DNA from: Clostridium hydrogeniformans DSM 21757
GTDB taxonomy: Bacteria > Bacillota > Clostridia > Clostridiales > Clostridiaceae
Length of the DNA: 64,000 nt
Reading direction: 5' to 3'
Assembly: GCF_000686705.1 (NCBI RefSeq)
Contig: NZ_KK366004.1
Location: 740,364 to 804,363, forward strand
Below, piece after piece: positions 60,480 to 64,000 of the stretch. The notes under the pieces are model-generated. The model was not told the origin of the DNA. It did no database searches and saw nothing but the letters and a program-made list of their open reading frames with translations. The stretch's first letter is position 1, and each line of letters opens with the position of its first letter. The position numbers and the translations under genes were made by a program.

Positions 60480-62207
60480 ATGACTTATTTAGAAAAGTAT
60501 GATTTATGGTTAAATTCAGGCCATATAGATGAAGAAACAAAAAATGAACTTAAAAATATTGAAGATGAAATAGAAATAGAAGATAGATTTTATAAAGATC
60601 TTGAATTTGGAACAGGTGGACTTAGAGGGGTAGTAGGTGCTGGAACTAATAGAATGAATATATACACCATAAGTAAAGCAACACAAGGCTTTGCTAACTA
60701 TTTAAATTCTAGTTTTGAAAATCCTTCTGTTGCCATAGCCTATGATTCTAGAATAATGTCTAAAGAATTTGCAAAGGCCGCTGCTTTAACTTTAGCAGGG
60801 AATAATGTTAAGGTGTACTTATTTGAAGATTTAAGACCAACACCAATGCTATCTTATGCAGTAAGACACTTAAACTGTAAGGGTGGAATAGTGATAACAG
60901 CTTCACATAATCCAAAGGAGTATAATGGCTATAAGGTATATGGAGAAGATGGTGGACAAGTAACAGATAAGCCAGCTAAAGAAATAATAGGCTATGTAAA
61001 TGCCATAGAAGATTTTAGCGCTATAAAGACTATAGATGAAGAAGAGGCTGTAAATAAGAAGCTTCTTTATTATATAGGAGAAGAGGTAGATGGATCTTAC
61101 ATAGAAAGAGTTAAAAATCTATCTATAAGAAAAGAATTAATAAAAGAAAAGGCAAAGGATTTAAAAATAATATATACTCCAATACATGGTTCAGGAAAAA
61201 TGCCTATAGAGAGAGTATTAAAAGAACAGGGATATGACAATCTAAGCATTGTAGAAAAACAAGAGAAGCCAGATGGTACATTCCCAACGGCTCCATATCC
61301 AAATCCAGAGGATCCAAAGGTATTTAAAATAGCCTTAGATATGGCAAAGGAAATAAACCCAGATATAATCTTTGGAACAGATCCAGATTGTGATAGAATA
61401 GGAGCTGTAGTAAAGGATAACAGCGGAGAATATAAAGTTCTAACTGGAAATGAAACAGGAATTTTATTAACTCATTATATATTAAGTTCTTTAAAGGAAA
61501 CTAATAAGTTACCTAAGAATCCTGTAGTTATAAAGACCATAGTAACAAGTGAAGCTGTAAAAGCTATAGCAAAGGATTATGGTGTAGAGATTATTGATGT
61601 TCTTACAGGATTTAAGTATATAGGTGAGAAAATAAGAGAGTTCGAAACAGATAATAGCAAAAATTATTTATTTGGATTTGAAGAAAGCTATGGATATCTG
61701 GCAGGTACTTTTGTTAGAGATAAGGATGCAGTAGTGGCAGCTTCTTTAATATGTGAGATGACATTATATTATAAGGAAAAAGGATTATCCTTATATGAGG
61801 CCTTAACTAATTTATATGATACCTATGGTTATTCAAAGGAAGATTTAGTTTCTATAGAACTTCAAGGTAAGGAAGGTCAAGAAAAGATAGGAAGCTGTAT
61901 AGAGCATTTAAGACATTCTATGAAGACTTCTGTAAATAATGTAAATATAGTAAAGAAACAAGACTATAAGTTAAGCATAGAAAAAGACTTAGTGAATATA
62001 CATGAAGAGATTATAAATCTTCCTAAATCTAATGTTTTAAAATTCATATTAGAGGATGATTCTTGGTTTGTTGTAAGACCGTCAGGAACAGAGCCTAAAA
62101 TGAAGGTGTATTTATCTGTTAAAGGAAGTTCTTTAGAGGATTCTAAAAAGAAATTAGAAGAATTTAAAGAGAGTGTTATGAAGATAATAAATGATGGTTT
62201 AAAATAG
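60480..62207 (+). CDS. pgcA: Alpha-phosphoglucomutase / phospho-sugar mutase (PgcA type)
   Basis: A 575-residue alpha-D-phosphohexomutase interconverting glucose-1- and glucose-6-phosphate (possibly mannose phosphates). Marks: GTGGLRGVVGAGTNRMN near the start, the phosphoserine loop GGIVITASHNPKEYNGYKVY, the Mg-binding GTDPDCDRIG, the sugar-binding FGFEESYGYLAG, and the phosphate-binding VVRPSGTEPKMKVY at the C-terminus. The length matches Bacillus PgcA (YhxB). ATG after AGGAGGGG. A nearby mannose-1-phosphate guanylyltransferase suggests a nucleotide-sugar or polysaccharide context. Confidence 0.93.
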   Translation: MTYLEKYDLWLNSGHIDEETKNELKNIEDEIEIEDRFYKDLEFGTGGLRGVVGAGTNRMNIYTISKATQGFANYLNSSFENPSVAIAYDSRIMSKEFAKAAALTLAGNNVKVYLFEDLRPTPMLSYAVRHLNCKGGIVITASHNPKEYNGYKVYGEDGGQVTDKPAKEIIGYVNAIEDFSAIKTIDEEEAVNKKLLYYIGEEVDGSYIERVKNLSIRKELIKEKAKDLKIIYTPIHGSGKMPIERVLKEQGYDNLSIVEKQEKPDGTFPTAPYPNPEDPKVFKIALDMAKEINPDIIFGTDPDCDRIGAVVKDNSGEYKVLTGNETGILLTHYILSSLKETNKLPKNPVVIKTIVTSEAVKAIAKDYGVEIIDVLTGFKYIGEKIREFETDNSKNYLFGFEESYGYLAGTFVRDKDAVVAASLICEMTLYYKEKGLSLYEALTNLYDTYGYSKEDLVSIELQGKEGQEKIGSCIEHLRHSMKTSVNNVNIVKKQDYKLSIEKDLVNIHEEIINLPKSNVLKFILEDDSWFVVRPSGTEPKMKVYLSVKGSSLEDSKKKLEEFKESVMKIINDGLK

Positions 62208-62214
62208 TTAGGTA

Positions 62215-62246
62215 AAAGGCAAGGGGAGATTTACTCTTGCCTTTAT
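62215..62246 (+). terminator. Terminator of pgcA
   Basis: AAAGGCAAGGGGAG and CTCTTGCCTTT pair around ATTTA, with T-rich flank. Confidence 0.75.
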
Positions 62247-62336
62247 GTTATGGTTAATAAATGCCCTTATAGGCAATAATTATTCTATATTTAAAGTATA
62301 GAAAGATTTTACTAGAATATAGAGAGGATTGTATTT

Positions 62337-63422
62337 ATGAATTATAGAGAAAAGCTTAAAGAAAGACTTTCAGGAATGATTTTTCTTCAACTTAAGGAAG
62401 AGGCGATTTATAAGACTTTTAAAATAGATATTAAAAATTATAAGAACATAGAAGAAGTATATGTACCTGTAGATACTAAATATTTATCTAATAATATAGA
62501 AAATGAAGAGGCTATAAATAATCTTCCAATTACTGTGTTTTTAGAAGGAATGTTTTTTTCCTTAGGAGTGGATGAAGATTTTAAGTATAATAAAGTATAT
62601 ATTGATATTATAAAGGCATTACCCTCATGTAAAAACTTTATTAAAGGAAGTATAGCAAAAAGTGTTAAGGAAGAAGATTTAGAAAAAGCTTTTATATTAG
62701 TAAATGGATTATTAAGAATTGAAAAAGATAAAGAAGTTTTTAATAAAGCATTAATTATATGTGAAGCTATAAGAGAGAAAAATAATAGTTTTACAGAGGT
62801 AGAAGAGGATATAATAGAAGAGTATCTAGTGTATCATGATGATAAAGAAGGGTATTTTTATAAGTCTCTTATTCTTAGGGACAAGGAAGAATATGAGCTT
62901 TCATTAATTAATCTAGATGAGTATTTAAATAAAGGTGGAGAAAAAACAAAAGAAATATTAGATTTTAGGCAGTGGCTTCAAAGTGCGGTAAATTATGAAA
63001 ATGGAAAAGCTTTAGTATATGATAATCCTAAAAAGGCCATAGAGTTATTATCTTCTCTATTAGAAGAATTTGAAGATAATCCTTTATTATATTATCACTT
63101 GGCTGTTTCTTATAGGGTTCTTGGACTTAATGAAAAGGCAATTTATTATTTAAATGATGCATTAAGAATTGATAGTGCTTTTGCAGAACCTTTAAATGAG
63201 CTTGGGCTTAACTATGCTTGCCTTGGTCATTATGAAACTGCCATAGAATATTTTAAGAAGGTATTTGAAGTTACTAAAAGTATAGAAGTATGTACTAATA
63301 TAGCTATGTGCTATATTAAGCTTGGAAAATATAAGGATGCTGAACTCCATTTAAATATAGCAGAGAAAATAGATCCAGAGGATGAAATAGTAAAGGATAT
63401 TAGGACTACATTGAATAAATAA
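62337..63422 (+). CDS. Tetratricopeptide repeat protein
   Basis: A 361-residue soluble protein. The C-terminal third (about 245-355) has at least three TPR units: NPLLYYHLAVSYRVLGLNEKAIYYLNDALRIDS, then AEPLNELGLNYACLGHYETAIEYFKKVFE, then IEVCTNIAMCYIKLGKYKDAELHLNIAEKIDP. The N-terminal part is helical, acidic and not recognised. TPRs mediate protein interactions; the partner is unknown. ATG after GAGAGGA. It lies between pgcA and the mannose-1-phosphate guanylyltransferase with separate signals on each side. Confidence 0.82.
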   Translation: MNYREKLKERLSGMIFLQLKEEAIYKTFKIDIKNYKNIEEVYVPVDTKYLSNNIENEEAINNLPITVFLEGMFFSLGVDEDFKYNKVYIDIIKALPSCKNFIKGSIAKSVKEEDLEKAFILVNGLLRIEKDKEVFNKALIICEAIREKNNSFTEVEEDIIEEYLVYHDDKEGYFYKSLILRDKEEYELSLINLDEYLNKGGEKTKEILDFRQWLQSAVNYENGKALVYDNPKKAIELLSSLLEEFEDNPLLYYHLAVSYRVLGLNEKAIYYLNDALRIDSAFAEPLNELGLNYACLGHYETAIEYFKKVFEVTKSIEVCTNIAMCYIKLGKYKDAELHLNIAEKIDPEDEIVKDIRTTLNK

Positions 63423-63439
63423 TCCATAATAATTAGTAA

Positions 63440-63472
63440 ATATTGCAATGTTTTTTTGCAATATGATATAAT
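63440..63472 (+). promoter_or_regulatory. Palindrome overlapping a promoter before the mannose-1-phosphate guanylyltransferase gene
   Basis: ATATTGCAA (63440-63448) and TTGCAATAT (63456-63464) with a T-rich 7-nt loop. It may terminate the TPR gene and/or be an operator: TTGCAA (63443-63448), 18 nt and TATAAT (63467-63472) form a promoter-like pair. Confidence 0.5.
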
Positions 63473-63524
63473 CCATTTAACATAGGAAAATATGAAATAC
63501 CCGAGCATTGAAGGAGAGTAAATT

Positions 63525-64000
63525 ATGTTATGTGCATTAATAATGGCAGGAGGAAAAGGAACTAGGTTTTGGCCATTATCAACTGAAGATAAGCCAAAGC
63601 AGTTCTTAAGTCTTCTCTCAGAAAAAACTATGATTCAAATGACAGTGGATAGAATAAGTAGAGTAGTACCCTATGATAGAATTTTTATAGTGACCTGTGA
63701 GGATTATATAAAATATATAAAAGAACAATTACCTTATATAAAAGAAGAAAATATAATAATTGAACCTATGGGAAGAAATACGGCTCCTTGTATAGCTTTA
63801 TCAGCCCTTGAAATAAATAATAGATTTAAAAATAGTACTATGGTAGTATTGCCAGCAGATCATTTAGTTCGTGATGAAGAAAGATTTGTTTCAATAATAA
63901 GAGAAGCTTATGGATTTATTGATAATCATATTTCTTCTATAGTAACCATAGGGATTAAACCTACAAGACCTGAAACAGGATATGGATATATAGAGTACAA
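63525..64000 (+). CDS. manC: Mannose-1-phosphate guanylyltransferase (partial at right edge)
   Basis: The first 158 or so residues of a nucleotidyltransferase making GDP-mannose from mannose-1-phosphate and GTP. The N-terminal signature LCALIMAGGKGTRFWPLSTEDKPKQFL, the EPMGRNTAPCIALSAL segment and VLPADHLVRDEERF match GDP-mannose pyrophosphorylases rather than glucose-1-phosphate enzymes. ATG at 63525 after GAAGGAGAG. The gene runs past the end of the window with no stop. With the preceding phosphohexomutase it points to mannosylated surface polymer or nucleotide-sugar synthesis. Confidence 0.88.
   Translation, partial: MLCALIMAGGKGTRFWPLSTEDKPKQFLSLLSEKTMIQMTVDRISRVVPYDRIFIVTCEDYIKYIKEQLPYIKEENIIIEPMGRNTAPCIALSALEINNRFKNSTMVVLPADHLVRDEERFVSIIREAYGFIDNHISSIVTIGIKPTRPETGYGYIEY

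Overview
The window is about 64 kb of very AT-rich, densely coding DNA from a spore-forming, low-GC Gram-positive anaerobe. It fits Clostridium sensu stricto (cluster I). The support is base composition, strong GGAGG-type ribosome binding sites, SpoVS and YtxC sporulation genes, a two-subunit indolepyruvate:ferredoxin oxidoreductase with phosphotransbutyrylase, clostridial DUF families, a T-box, and a dapG-tepA-ftsK-rimO-pgsA-recA-rny-spoVS gene order. The species cannot be fixed from the sequence alone. I see no rRNA, tRNA, CRISPR array, prophage or insertion sequence, so this looks like ordinary chromosome.

Layout. 1-10.4 kb: aspartate kinase, a ClpP-like TepA, the DNA translocase FtsK/SpoIIIE, RimO, PgsA, RecA (perfect sigma-A promoter plus a LexA box), RNase Y and SpoVS (candidate sigma-H promoter). 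10.4-16.6 kb: aspartate aminotransferase, HPr, a DUF378 protein, PurB, a Nudix hydrolase, a DeoR-type repressor and a HAD phosphatase. 16.6-19.0 kb (minus strand): a CyuA-like cysteine desulfidase and a DUF6873 protein, separated by an unusual array of inverted repeats. 19.4-28.3 kb: YtxC, an attenuator-controlled infC-rpmI-rplT operon, KtrAB potassium uptake, a SpoU-type methyltransferase and T-box-controlled pheST. 28.6-35.2 kb: a ZapA with a very long coiled coil, a U32 peptidase, MutS2 and a DUF523 protein.

35.2-46.7 kb is the most accessory part. It holds an SdpI-like membrane protein, GNAT enzymes, DUF4180, a PadR/HAAS-like/small membrane protein/compact YidC cassette, an S66 peptidase, a glycosyltransferase-like protein, YhaM exonuclease, two unrecognised proteins and a tailless SSB paralogue. 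46.9-51.1 kb (minus) carries an alanine/sodium symporter, a POT peptide transporter and a hemolysin-III protein. 51.4-64 kb holds DUF1836, ornithine aminotransferase, a small secreted protein, a ptb-iorAB operon, a SpeA-type decarboxylase, ribosomal protein L25/Ctc, phosphoglucomutase, a TPR protein and the start of a mannose-1-phosphate guanylyltransferase.

The physiological theme is amino acid and peptide use (peptide and alanine import, cysteine desulfidation, transamination, ornithine and arginine/lysine catabolism, 2-oxoacid oxidation) beside core information processing and sporulation. The points most worth a second look are: an ornithine aminotransferase whose only good start is AUU; a candidate structured RNA at 17992-18160 whose pairing favours the plus strand; the PadR-YidC cassette; the coiled-coil ZapA; a 27-codon frame running through the infC attenuator; and several palindrome pairs in intergenic regions.
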